This document shows positions 1 to 10,300 of a DNA stretch of 64,000 nucleotides, piece after piece. This DNA is from Mya arenaria (Eukaryota > Mollusca > Bivalvia > Myida > Myidae). How positions within the stretch are numbered: position 1 is the stretch's first letter; every line of letters begins with the position of its first letter. The stretch covers positions 12,221,937-12,285,936 of the forward strand of contig NC_069133.1 in NCBI RefSeq assembly GCF_026914265.1, given 5' to 3'. Made by a program: the position numbers and the translations under genes. The notes beneath the pieces were generated by a model. The model ran no database searches. It was not told the DNA's origin and saw nothing but the letters and a program-made list of their open reading frames with translations.

Positions 1-410
1 ATATTGACGAAATTTTGTGTGTAGGTACTAGTAGCTTATGTGATGAGCAAGCTTGGAATTTCTTTTGAGGGGGGTGGGGTCAAGGTCACTGTTACTAAAA
101 ATAGAAAATTGGTTTCTGCCCAATAACTTTAGTTAGCATTGATAGATATTGATGAAACTTAGAGCGAAGGTAGCTTATGTGAAGAGCTAGCTTGGGAGGT
201 GGGGTCAAGGTCACTGTTCCTAAAAATAGAAAAATGTTTTTCTGCCCAACAACTTAGTTAGAATTGATGGATAGTGATGAATCTTAGTGTGAATATAGCT
301 TATATGAAGCTGGAGATTGAACTTGCTCATACAACAAATTAATTGGCTATAATTTCTGATTGCCCATAACAAAAACCTGGTTTCGTCGCATTGCGGCGCT
401 TCTAGTTTCA
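1..410. repeat. Dispersed repeat with internal ~140-bp units, in an HSPA9 intron
   Basis: At least two to three degenerate copies of one unit are visible. The words 'gggtcaaggtcactgtt', 'aaaaatagaaaa', 'agcttatgtgaagagc' and 'ttagttagcattgatag' recur at about 75-125, 130-240 and 245-330. The block ends in 'ggtttcgtcgcattgcggcg' and 'cttctagt', which looks like an element terminus. This pattern is common in bivalve repetitive DNA (general knowledge). The region lies in the intron before the first visible HSPA9 exon and I see no coding sequence in it. Confidence 0.55.
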
Positions 411-668
411 TTTGTCTTTTCATTATACACAATATCAGAATGTTAACAACAAGATGGAGCTTAACTGCCCAATAAGTAGGGTACAAATGAATTGCAATGT
501 TATTCACTTATTCTGCATGCTAGTTATTGAATGTTGTCCTTAACAACATGGTACAAAAAGTTACAAGCACTTGTGCATAATTCAAGTTACTAAGGTTGTA
601 TTAGCAGTATAAATTACTTTGCACTGAACATAACTATGCCTATATTTGATTCTCTCTTGTTCCTGCAG

Positions 669-2070
669 GACATGATCGAGGCAGTGAATGCAGCAGAGAC
701 CATGATCCACGATGCTGAGGCTAAAATGAATGACTTCAAGGAACAGCTTGACCAAGACCAGGTACAGATATACCTTTAGTAGAAACACACAAATAAACAT
801 GTTCCAGTTTCTTTAATATACTATGTTTATCTTGCTCGGTTGGATTTTAGTACATTAGGCATGAATGTATACCTGCATGTCTTAATCTTGTTACATGTGG
901 TACTAAATTGGTTAAATACTTTAAAAAGTAGTGTTGATCTGATGATCGATTATACTCCAAATTTAATCTAAAGTTAAAACATTGGGACTTCTCAAACAGG
1001 ATTTTGTCTGAAAAGATTATGAAAATAAATGCAAAGAGCAATTGTCGCACATTTTATATGCCAATTCCATCTAGGCTTTTCTCCTTTCAAAAATACTTTC
1101 CTACTGAGTTCTTCTACTTGCCAATAACCAAGGCTAGATGAATAAAATAACTTGTTACGACAAGTAAGTAAATGCATTAAAATATGTAGTGATAAAATGA
1201 TGAAGACAATATGCTAATCAGAAGTATTTGTACATGCATGAGAATACTTAACTATTAATAGATCATGAATTTTCCATCGCTGATCAACCATAGTAAAACC
1301 TGGTGCAAGAAATATTGTAAACTATTGTAAACATCTTTTCATATTATAGACTTATACAATAAATGGACTGTTGCAGTAAGGGTACCTTAGCTTATACCAA
1401 ACATGTTATCTTGCCTTCAGAGTGACCAGATGCGCAAGGACATTGCTGCGATGCGTGAAGTGATCGCCAACAAGGATAGCGAGACACCAGAATCAATCCG
1501 CACCAAGCTGAATGAACTGCAGCAGTCAACACTTAAACTGTTTGAGATGACATACAAGAAAAAGGTACAGATGGTGTTCAAAATGTTTCAGTCTGTAACA
1601 ATGTAAAGTTTATGCAGGAGTTGTTTTTTTATGGGTTTTTTCAGATAATAAAGATATATGAATGGTAATAATACTATTGTAAATAACGCCTTAAGAAAAG
1701 CTAATATTTTCAATGAAGTCGTAGACATCAAGCATGTATAACATATTTGTTGTAACTGAGCTTTGGTTGTAAATGTCATCAAAACGCTATTTTTCAACTT
1801 AAGGAGGGAATGTACAATAAGGTCATTGTAGTACAAATAAGCTTTGAATTATGAGCATTTTATACAAGAAAGATGCACTTGTGTTTTATTATTGTGATGC
1901 AAGCACACAAATTGACATTTCACAATTTACAACTAACAACTTAAATAATCCATACTGTGTTTCAGATGGCCCAAGATCAGCAGAATCAGCAACAACAGGG
2001 TGGCAGTAGCGACAGCAGCAGCAGCGACACCACTGACGAACAGAAGGAAAAGGAGGAGAAGAAGAACTGA
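669..2070 (+). CDS. HSPA9: Mitochondrial Hsp70 (mortalin/GRP75), C-terminal three exons, 5' partial
   Basis: Mortalin is the mitochondrial matrix Hsp70 that drives ATP-dependent protein import and folding and iron-sulfur cluster assembly. Three exons join in phase 0: 669-761 (31 codons), 1421-1564 (48 codons) and 1966-2070 (34 codons plus TGA). All have ag/gt borders (…tgcag|GAC, CAG|gtacag, ttcag|AGT, AAG|gtacag, ttcag|ATG). The peptide includes 'RKDIAAMREVIANKDSETPE' and 'LNELQQSTLKLFEMTYKKK', the helical lid end of the substrate-binding domain. A Gln/Ser-rich then Glu/Lys-rich tail ending KEKEEKKN follows. The 'DSET…LQQ..LKLFEM.YKK' pattern and the charged, non-EEVD tail separate it from cytosolic Hsp70 and from BiP (KDEL). 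The nucleotide-binding domain lies left of the window. Short low-complexity tails vary between species, so exact tail length is uninformative. Confidence 0.93.
762..1420 (+). other. HSPA9 intron, nothing recognised
   Basis: AT-rich intron between two HSPA9 exons (gtacag…cttcag). Only shadow ORFs are present, on the minus strand. The next intron, 1565-1965, is likewise empty. Confidence 0.6.
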
Positions 2071-2350
2071 GCTATCACAGCTGATGTAGACTGTCTTGTC
2101 ATTGTTCAGTGATGGCTTGTGTGTTATCTACATTGTATGCTTCATCTTTATTAATGCAATGTTAGCCAACTTTGATAATGTTGTTATGGATGTTATTCAA
2201 ATGATAATTATATTCAGTCATATTTTGTATGATTGTCATTGTTGCAAATAACCAAACTAAAAACCATTGTTATATTTAAGTGGTAAAAATACGGAGATTC
2301 AGTTGTGAAGAAATTATTGGTAAACTTGTTAGACAAAACCAATAATAAAA
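2071..2350 (+). promoter_or_regulatory. HSPA9: HSPA9 3' UTR with AATAAA polyadenylation signal
   Basis: Non-coding sequence follows the TGA at 2068-2070. The first canonical AATAAA on the plus strand is at about 2344-2349 ('aataataaaaagg'), a plausible poly(A) signal giving a 3' UTR of roughly 300 bases. No other gene begins before 3000; 2350-3000 shows nothing recognisable. Confidence 0.5.
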
Positions 2351-3000
2351 AGGTGAACAAAATTGGTCAATGAGGCACAATTGTTGGATTACTAAAAGAA
2401 GATACCAAGCGGCATTAAAAATAGGTTTAGGTACCTTCTGGTATTATCCCAGCAAATGGATCATTTGCTTGGTGTTTCCTCACAAACCTCGCAAAAACAA
2501 CCTCGACTCTTGACTCAAAATTATTTTTAATCTTTCGGGTGGTCATAAATTTTTTTCTTTTATTACAGTAAATAATTCTTGGGAAGTAATAACAAAAAAT
2601 ACATCCAAAAGATAGGTGAGGGGAAAAACCAACCAAACGATTAATTGTGACCTGAATTTGTGTGTAAAATAGTGTAAATTAATGTAATCATGTTAATAGT
2701 AATGTGAAGTATGTTTTTCAGTCACTATGTTTTCATTTATTTGTCATTTCATTTCATTGTAGAGACTTTATTACTAGGAATGCATGCATTCTGTTTAAAA
2801 CTGTTCTGATAAGTTTATTTAATAAGTAGGACCTCTCCATTTCATATTTAATAGTTGAAAACTTGTTTCATTGTTTCGAATACTTATTAATCTTGAAAAT
2901 AACTCGAGTTCCAATTTAACTTCTAATAGACCATGGGAATAATTAGAAATTGTGTGAAAACTTGAAATAAATTTATTATCCAGTTGTGCTTATCTTTTTA

Positions 3001-3634
3001 TGCCCCCACAAAGTGGCGGCATATAGGGTTGCCCTTGTCCGTACGTACGTCTGTCCGTACGTACGTCCCGAAGATTGTTTCCGATCTAATTTTTGAAAAC
3101 CGTTTGTCCAATCCTCACCAAACTTTAAACACATGTTTGTGACCATAATATCTTGATCAAGTTCGATAGTCATGGAAATCGCTTTAGTCATTTAGGAGTT
3201 ACGGCCCTTTTTTGCCAAAAATACTTCAAAAATATATGTTTCCAATCTAATTCTTGAAAAGTATGTGTCCAATCCTCACCAAACTTTACATACATGATTG
3301 TGACCATAATATCTTGATCAAGTTCGATAGCCATGGAAATCGCTTTTGTCATTTAGGAGTTACGGCCCTTTATTTGCAAAAAAAGACTTGAAAAATACGT
3401 CCCGAAGATTGTTTCCGATCTAATTCTTGAAAACTGTCCAATCCTCATCAAACTTTAAACACATGTTTGTGACCATAATATCTTGATCAAGTTCGATAGT
3501 CATGGAAATCGCTTTAGTCATTTAGGAGTTACGGCCCTTTTTTGCCAAAAATACTTCAAAAATCATTATGGCTTATTTTCTGTGACAAAAAACCGAAGTG
3601 GGGGCATCCGTGTCCTATGGACACATTTCTAGTC
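3001..3634. mobile_element. Non-autonomous repeat element with short inverted ends and three ~180-bp units
   Basis: It begins 'tgcccccacaaagtggcgg' and ends '…ccgaagtgggggca' (to about 3606), followed by 'tccgtgtcctatggacacat' 'ttctagt', so the ends carry the inverted word TGCCCCCAC. Inside, a unit containing 'tccaatcctcaccaaacttt', 'tgaccataatatcttgatca' and 'catttaggagttacggccct' occurs three times, at about 3068-3215, 3238-3370 and 3400-3540. The left end has the direct word 'gtccgtacgtacgtc' twice. It has no ORF. It resembles the high-copy 'gtgggggca' repeats of bivalves. Confidence 0.6.
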
Positions 3635-3664
3635 ATCCAATTGTTATGCCAGTATTTGTTCCCA

Positions 3665-3871
3665 TGAGTGAATCAACAGTTGTAGATGATGATGATGATG
3701 ATGACGACGACTGTGAATCAACAGTTGTAGATGATGATGATGATGATGATGACGGCTGTGAATCAACAGTTGTAGATGATGATGATGATGATTGATGATG
3801 ATGACGGCTGTGAATCAACAGTTGTAGATGATGATGATGATGATGATGACGGCTGTGAATCAACAGTTGTA

Positions 3872-3908
<37 letters not shown>

Positions 3909-4140
3909 GATGATTGATGATAACTGTGAATCAACAGTAACTGTTGTAGATGATGATGATGACTGTGAATCAACAGTAACTGTTGTAGATGATGATGATG
4001 ACTGTGAATCAACAGTAACTGTTGTAGATGATTATGACGACTGTGAATCAACAGTAACTGTTGTAGATGATGATGACGACTGTGAATCAACAGTAACTGT
4101 TGTAGATGATTATGACGACTGTGAATCAAATGATGTAGAT
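3665..4140. repeat. GAT-rich minisatellite encoding acidic repeats in one frame
   Basis: Units of the form 'tgtgaatcaacagttgtaga' followed by a variable (gat)n/(gac)n run repeat about 11 times. There are two sub-families: the left half has 'aacagttgtagat' and the right half (from 3925) has the expanded 'aacagtaactgttgtagat'. Units are multiples of 3, so the plus frame reads CEST(VT)VVDDDDD over 3667-3795 and 3907-4185, interrupted at about 3795-3906 by in-frame stops. There are no flanking splice signals or homology, so I treat it as a satellite and not as a gene. Confidence 0.8.
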
Positions 4141-4189
4141 GCTGATGAAGATGAACAGTGTTCTAGATATGAAAGATATTGGGTTTAAG

Positions 4190-4883
4190 TTCAAAAACCT
4201 GATGTTGATGATACAGGTGAGGACCGTGTTGGTCATGGTTATGATGATAATAGTTGATGCCTTTGTGGAAAAAACTGAGTTGCAACGAAAGAAAACCATG
4301 GGATAATGAGGTATCGGAAAATTAATCTATTTGTTATTCTTTCTAGGCCCCCGAACCGTTGGCAGGTACAAATCACACAATTACGTAACAAACTTCTCTC
4401 TGCAATTAATTGATAGTTGATGGGAATTCATTTAAACCTCATAGAATTGTAAGGCACCATAGCAAGGAGTCGTATATGAATTCGTCCTCTTATCTCAAGG
4501 TCAATATCATACTATTTGGATTTTAAATCATAAGCATGTCTCAGGTATAGCTTTTTTTAAGTTGATGAAATGTGTCAATATTTTGATGATTTAAAAAAAG
4601 AAGATCCATGTCAGTTCTAACCATCCAGAACTTGTTCAAACTTTTAAAAAGAGCTGATTTCTTAAAAAAAACAAAAGTTAAAATCACCAAGGATGTACCA
4701 TTCTGTGTCAGATCTTACCATAGATAAAACATTTTCAAAAATATCAATACAATTTGTTAAGGTGGTCTACACCATGACCCTATTAAAATAGGTTTGGTTT
4801 TTGGTAATAAAATATCAGGCCAAACGGCTTTAAGATTGTCCTTTTTAAGGTCCAGTCTTTCGGTAAATGCCAAATCTTCATGA
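4190..4883. other. Intergenic, nothing recognised
   Basis: AT-rich sequence between the minisatellite and the Mutator-like element, with no supported coding, RNA or repeat structure seen on either strand. Confidence 0.5.
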
Positions 4884-4892
4884 ACGTATGAG

Positions 4893-6057
4893 GAATGTAG
4901 GACGAATAGAACCACTTCCCAAGTGAACCAGGACTAAGTGAACCACTTGGTAAGACGGTATTTTCCTGAGTATAAATGATTTAATAGATAATATCAATAA
5001 ATTGTTAATCATATCAAAGTGTTTATTTATTAGAATGATGCATTTTGATATAACAATGTTTTGAAAAATGAAAAACAAAATACCTTTTTATTTAATCCTT
5101 ATAGTGAATATATTATCAATACATCCTACTTTGTTGAATTTTATTCCATATAAGTTCAAAAATTCTCTATGTTTGTTATTTACACCTCAATCCAGCGCAT
5201 TTATCGTATGGTAGTGCGTCTAGGTCTCAGTACCACGTACACCAGCGGGGGCGATACTTTCAATTGCATCAGGAAGTTACTGGCCCTCCCCTTCCTGCCA
5301 GCAGAGCACGTGCGAGGTGCCTTCGATGGTTTGAAGGCACTCGCCGCACATGCTGACAATGATGGGATAGACCGTCTGGTACAGTACGTGGAGCGGACAT
5401 GGGTGGAGGGAAGTGTGTGGAAGCCAGAGAACTGGTCGGTCTTTAGAGAAACCCTGCGCCCAAACAACGACGTAGAGGGTTGGCACCGGGAACTGAACAG
5501 CAGAGCCAAGGGTTGCAGCCTACCGTTCTACGTTCTGGTTCCACTCCTGCGGACCGAAGCGGAGGACGTCAGCATCACAGTCAGACTGGTGTCAGACAAC
5601 CTTGTAACCAGAAATCAGAGGCAAAAGTACAATAATATACATGGGCGCCTCTTCGACATGTGGGATAAATATGAAGACGACAACCTCACAACATCTCAAC
5701 TGCACAGGGAAGCCAGTCACCTGATTGGTATGGGTCCAATCCCAGCATCAATCGAAAACTTCTTAATATTTATGCATCTCTTGTAATTATGTTACTATCA
5801 TTAAATAGCTACTATATTAATTGTCATGAAGCTTAAAAGTCAATTTCTATATAACAGCTAAATAAACATCTTTAACAGTGTAGCAAATGTGTGAAGCGTT
5901 GCATTCAAATGGCGATAATTACTAGTTATTATCACCTTTCAGGCAGTGTGCCATCACACAATAGTCACTATATAATACATATGTGGTTCACTTGGTCCTG
6001 AAATGGTACACTTAGGAACTGGTTCACTTGTGAAATGGTTCACTTCGTCCTGCATCC
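4893..6057 (+). mobile_element. Mutator-like element (MULE) with TIRs and 9-bp target site duplication
   Basis: The left end 'gaatgtaggacgaatagaac' and the reverse complement of the right end 'ggatgcaggacgaagtgaac' align for about 50 bases with few mismatches, sharing 'ggacgaa', 'aacca' and 'caagtgaacc', with further 'taagtg.acca' words inside. The 9-base word acgtatgag lies directly outside both ends (4884-4892 and 6058-6066). A 9-bp duplication is the hallmark length for Mutator-type transposition. The element encloses a MULE-like transposase ORF at 5169-5786. Length is only about 1.17 kb, so it is probably an internally deleted, non-autonomous copy. Confidence 0.85.
5169..5786 (+). pseudogene. 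MULE transposase C-terminal fragment (205 aa ORF)
   Basis: The uninterrupted ORF carries the conserved second half of animal MULE transposases: 'LPFLPAEHVRGAFDGLKALA', then 'YVERTWV', 'WKPENWSVF', 'NNDVEGWHRELN', and 'RLVSDNLVTRNQRQKY' near the end. The catalytic first part of the DDE domain and the zinc finger (FLYWCH/SWIM type) expected in a full-length protein are absent. The ATG at 5169 is probably only the first Met after a deletion junction, and residues 1-38 look unrelated to the family. The GC content is visibly higher than in the flanks. It lies centrally between the TIRs of the enclosing element and could not catalyse transposition alone. Confidence 0.8.
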
Positions 6058-6066
6058 ACGTATGAG

Positions 6067-7297
6067 CATACTCCACCAACTTGTCTGCTCCAGTCCTTAC
6101 TTATTACATTGTATCCTTGAATATGTATTTCCGAGTCCATAACTGAATTGTCCAGCGAGGTCCCTGAAAACGCTACGGCTGCAAATCTATACTTAGACGT
6201 TAAAAGTCAAACTTCTGGCAACTGTGGTAAAAGAGATGTTGAAATGAAGTCCTTTACGATTAAAGCAGTTAAAATTACGACACGATTCTGTAAAACTCTC
6301 ACGATTGTCGTGTAAATCATGCTGAATTCTATCATTAAGAACATTGTTTAAGTCATCACAAAGATAAAAAGGTAATATTTTAAAAGTACATATCCGACAA
6401 GGGAAATAGAAAAATTATTTGGATTTGCATACGTTTGAGTAGTAAGAATCACCAATATAACCAGAGCATCTAATACGAGTGCGGATTTCACAAATATCAC
6501 AGATGACAGCTTTACTACTTGTCATTAGTAAGATATAAAAATGATGGAAACGTCATTTATCATATTGAAATGACTATTACTCAAACAAGGCCATATTGGG
6601 GGCATTTATTGTCACGTGTCTATGACAACTCCTAATGAACACAATTCAATTCTCCTCCATCGTTTGCAGTTATAAATGATAATGTTTCTATTGGAATATA
6701 ACCTAGCATTCAGCTAATTGAATCTGAAATCAACTAGTTATGGATTTATACCTAATGTTCTCAAAAATATCTATTTCATTACAACGCGTTTTAAAATATC
6801 AAATACTAAGTGGGAAACGTACGGAATCTCTGATGCGAATAAACACACTGATATTACTAGTCCTTTATGTGGATATAGAAATGTGTCTTATAGTATTAGC
6901 TTTTGGGTACCTTTTTGAGATATGTTTCATTTATATAACATGTTTGTTATACCACTGGCTTTTACGAATGACGAATAATTTTATACCTTGACGATGGGTA
7001 TGAAAGTCTGAAATACATGCACAGTGCAGGGCTTGCGGGCTTTTGCAATTTTCGACCACTGTCTTATTTGTATTAAAAAAAAGTATATAACTTCTCAGCA
7101 TTTTTTCAGTTTTACATGAACGCAAATAATGTTGACCGATACATACAAGCCGTTTTGACTTTATGATGGGACTTAATTGCTAAGAAAAAATAAACAGGCA
7201 CACCGCCGGTTATGGCGCCTACAATAATTAAGTGACAGGAACAACGGACGATTATTTCTAACTGTTTTCATAAACACAATTTGTTTTGGTATTTGAA
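6067..7297 (+). promoter_or_regulatory. Intergenic region upstream of NUP107; putative promoter and 5' UTR
   Basis: No coding exon found. The right part (about 7150-7297) must include the NUP107 promoter and 5' leader if the ATG at 7298 is correct. No TATA box or initiator could be assigned confidently. Around 7020-7070 'agtgcagggcttgcgggctt' resembles a word at 9286-9296 in intron 3 and may be a short repeat. Confidence 0.3.
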
Positions 7298-7306
7298 ATG
7301 GTAAGT
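7298..7306 (+). promoter_or_regulatory. NUP107: NUP107 start codon split directly by the first 5' splice site
   Basis: The sequence 'gaaATG|gtaagtt' puts a start codon immediately before a strong donor. The next exon (7590-7636) is open in phase 0 from its first base (GAC CTA TCA CAG…) and has no Met, so ATG|GAC gives [17 protein letters not shown]. The phase agreement supports the model, but no transcript is available. Confidence 0.6.
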
Positions 7307-10300
7307 TAGCGAACTGTTAGTCATTCACGTGAAGTTTGATTATCTGTTATTAAATGTATAAGTTTATAAGTATTTCGGACACTATTGTTCGGATAGTAAT
7401 ATATTTAAATAATTTTAAACTTAAACATGATACATTCAAGAATCCTTCATGTAAAATATAATTTAAGAAAAATATAACTTAAAAAGATATGCTTAAACGT
7501 TGACGTCTTGAACTTTAAATGGTCTTGAACCTTGAAGTTGAATTTTATTTACTTTTGGTTTAGCCTCATTGAATTTTAATAAATTTCAGGACCTATCACA
7601 GGATGATTCTTTTGCTGTAAGGAGGCATGGACGACGGTAAATCTTTGTCTATCGTCTATTATAAATATGTTATGATTTAAATTGAAAAATCCAATACCCA
7701 ATCTTCTAGTCTTAAATAATAGACGTGTTATACGGGATTCTTCCAATCCCTAACGTCTAAACGGGTTTGTTCAAATACCGGGGGGATTTGAAAATTATTG
7801 AAATTGTAAAAAGTGAAGTATTTTATTGTTGAAATGGATAATAAATGTTTATATTCATATTTTACCATGGAAGTGCAAAGCTACTAAATGCACAAAACAA
7901 GCATTCAATGCATTAAAACTCATTATTTACCTTTCCAATAAAACGGAAATTGACTGACACAGACAATAATTATGCCAAGCGGAACAACTCGACTTAATAG
8001 TAATAACTGGGTTACCTCCGACAAGCTTCGAGATAAATCTCGTAAATACAATCATAACGACTCGGTCATGACCGAAATGTTCCCATTGTTGTAAAATTGT
8101 GAACTGCAGCTTCATTGTTATGTTAAAATGACAGAATGAAATGAAGAAAAACCCGTCAAACTCATAATAATTCGTTGGATATTTATTTTTTGTGTACGGA
8201 ACTAATATAAAATAACATTATCTGGTATTATTTCTTGTTTTATGATATTTTAAAGACGCAGTATGCTTTAACCCAGAATCCCGATCGGAATACCTACCCA
8301 CTTTTCGTACAAAACAATTTGTACGTGAAGGATTTGCCATATCAAAGATCGTAAAAAAATATATCAAAGATTGTAAAAAAATCTGTCAACATACAATTAT
8401 TTGGACTACCCATTCTTTTTCTCAGAACAGTTTTGTCTAGCTCTAATGCATATGTCGTTCTTTTGTCAATTCTTCAGGAGCCTACAGGCACTGGAGGCCA
8501 TGTTGGATGCTGGATCTCCGGCCGTACGGGACCAGCAGATCAGCAAGACCTTCCGCAGGCGTAGTGCTGCTACAGCTCTCAGTGTACAAAAGTGTATGTG
8601 TTTCGCCAGTTGTCTTTAGTATTGCCCTCTAATGCTGAGCACCATAAATGGAGCTACCAGTACCATTTTCAATGTATTCGGTATGATGCGATTGGAAATT
8701 GAACCTGTGACATCCAAGTCCCCTTAGCTGTCACTTGACCACTAGGCTATCAGGATGGTCTTCTCTTCTATTTCCATTCCAACTGTTATTTTTTTGCTTA
8801 TCTGGGAGTTTCTTTTGAAGAAAATAGTCAAGATATTGTTTACTGCAGCATTCAAAAACTTAGACCCATGGTTGAAATAAAAAAGAAATGTCCAAGATGT
8901 TTAATTGAAACTTGGCATACATGTTGCTAAGATAATATGCAAATGTTTAGCAGTGTCTATAAATTTGTCTTCTGTAATTGATGAGCTATTCCTCTTTTTT
9001 GACAGAGAAAAAGGGCAACAGTTTGATCTACTAGTCTACTCTCATGTTGATTGATAATGATGATTCTGAAAAGAAAACATGTTTTAAAGATGACAGAAAA
9101 TGAGACTTGAGCTTCTTTTTCAGTGTTTTAGATAAAAACATACAATCAAGCAATTATACAGTCATCGAATCCTTATACTAGTGCTTGCCATGACCTTTTA
9201 ACAGGCCCTGCTATGTAAAATTAAGAATTTTAGCAAGCCCAGATAGCATTTTACTAAGCCCAAAAAGCATTTTACCAGTGTAGGGCTTGTGGGCTAATTT
9301 TGACCTTTGTTTAGCGGACGAATATAAATGGGACATCTTTTGAACTTGATTTACATTCAATTAATTTGTTGTTTGTTTCAGCCATCCAATTGTTAGATGA
9401 GAGTATCTCATCCCCAAGCAGCAAGCAGGTCCGTACTCCGGGGAACCTCAAACACTCCACATGTAAGATATTCATTTAATCTGTACTCTGCCTTTCATAC
9501 TAAAAATGAAATATTTTAAAACAGTTAACTGCTGTTTTCGAATGTTAACTGTCTTTCTGCCCTCTTTGTCTTGAAAAAAATATACCGTAAATTGTTTCAA
9601 ATAAATCAATTAATTGAAATCAAGTAACGTTCATGAATTTTCACAATTTGAAAATGAAACTATTTAAAAGTATTTTATGCCATATCATTCTTATCCTTAG
9701 ACACTCCTCAGTGATTCCATTCAGCCTTTTGGTCAGCTACCCATAAAGGCCAAATCTAAATGTTTAGATTCTAGTCTTAAACTTCAGATCAATCTAAGGG
9801 GCTACTTGAATATGACCCCTTGTTTAAGTAAGGTTTCAGTATAATATATCTTCTGTTGTTATAATTGCAGATATCCCAAAACACCTTAACTCAGGGAGTA
9901 AATTTGATGTGTCGTCACGGATGGGGGTAATGGGCCGGAAGACCCCGCAGAAGGATCGCTCACATCATGGGGTAAATGTGTTCTTATGCACTCTTTAAAG
10001 ATTGCTGGGTATATCAACTTCAGTATGCATAAAAATATATACATGTGAATATACTATATTGATCCATTTTTCCGTCACAGCATATTTTGGCAGTTTTGTT
10101 GTAAAGAGGTAATCTTCATCTATTCTTTAAAAGGTCTGTCACTTCAAAACATTTGGCATTAGTGAATAATATTTTATTGCATGAAGATACATTTACACAA
10201 AGCAAAAATGAAGAAATAGAGAATCAGAAGAAGTGCAGCGTAGTATTGCTAAAGTTTATTAAAATCTCATTAATTTCATTGACCCTTCAACACACATGTT

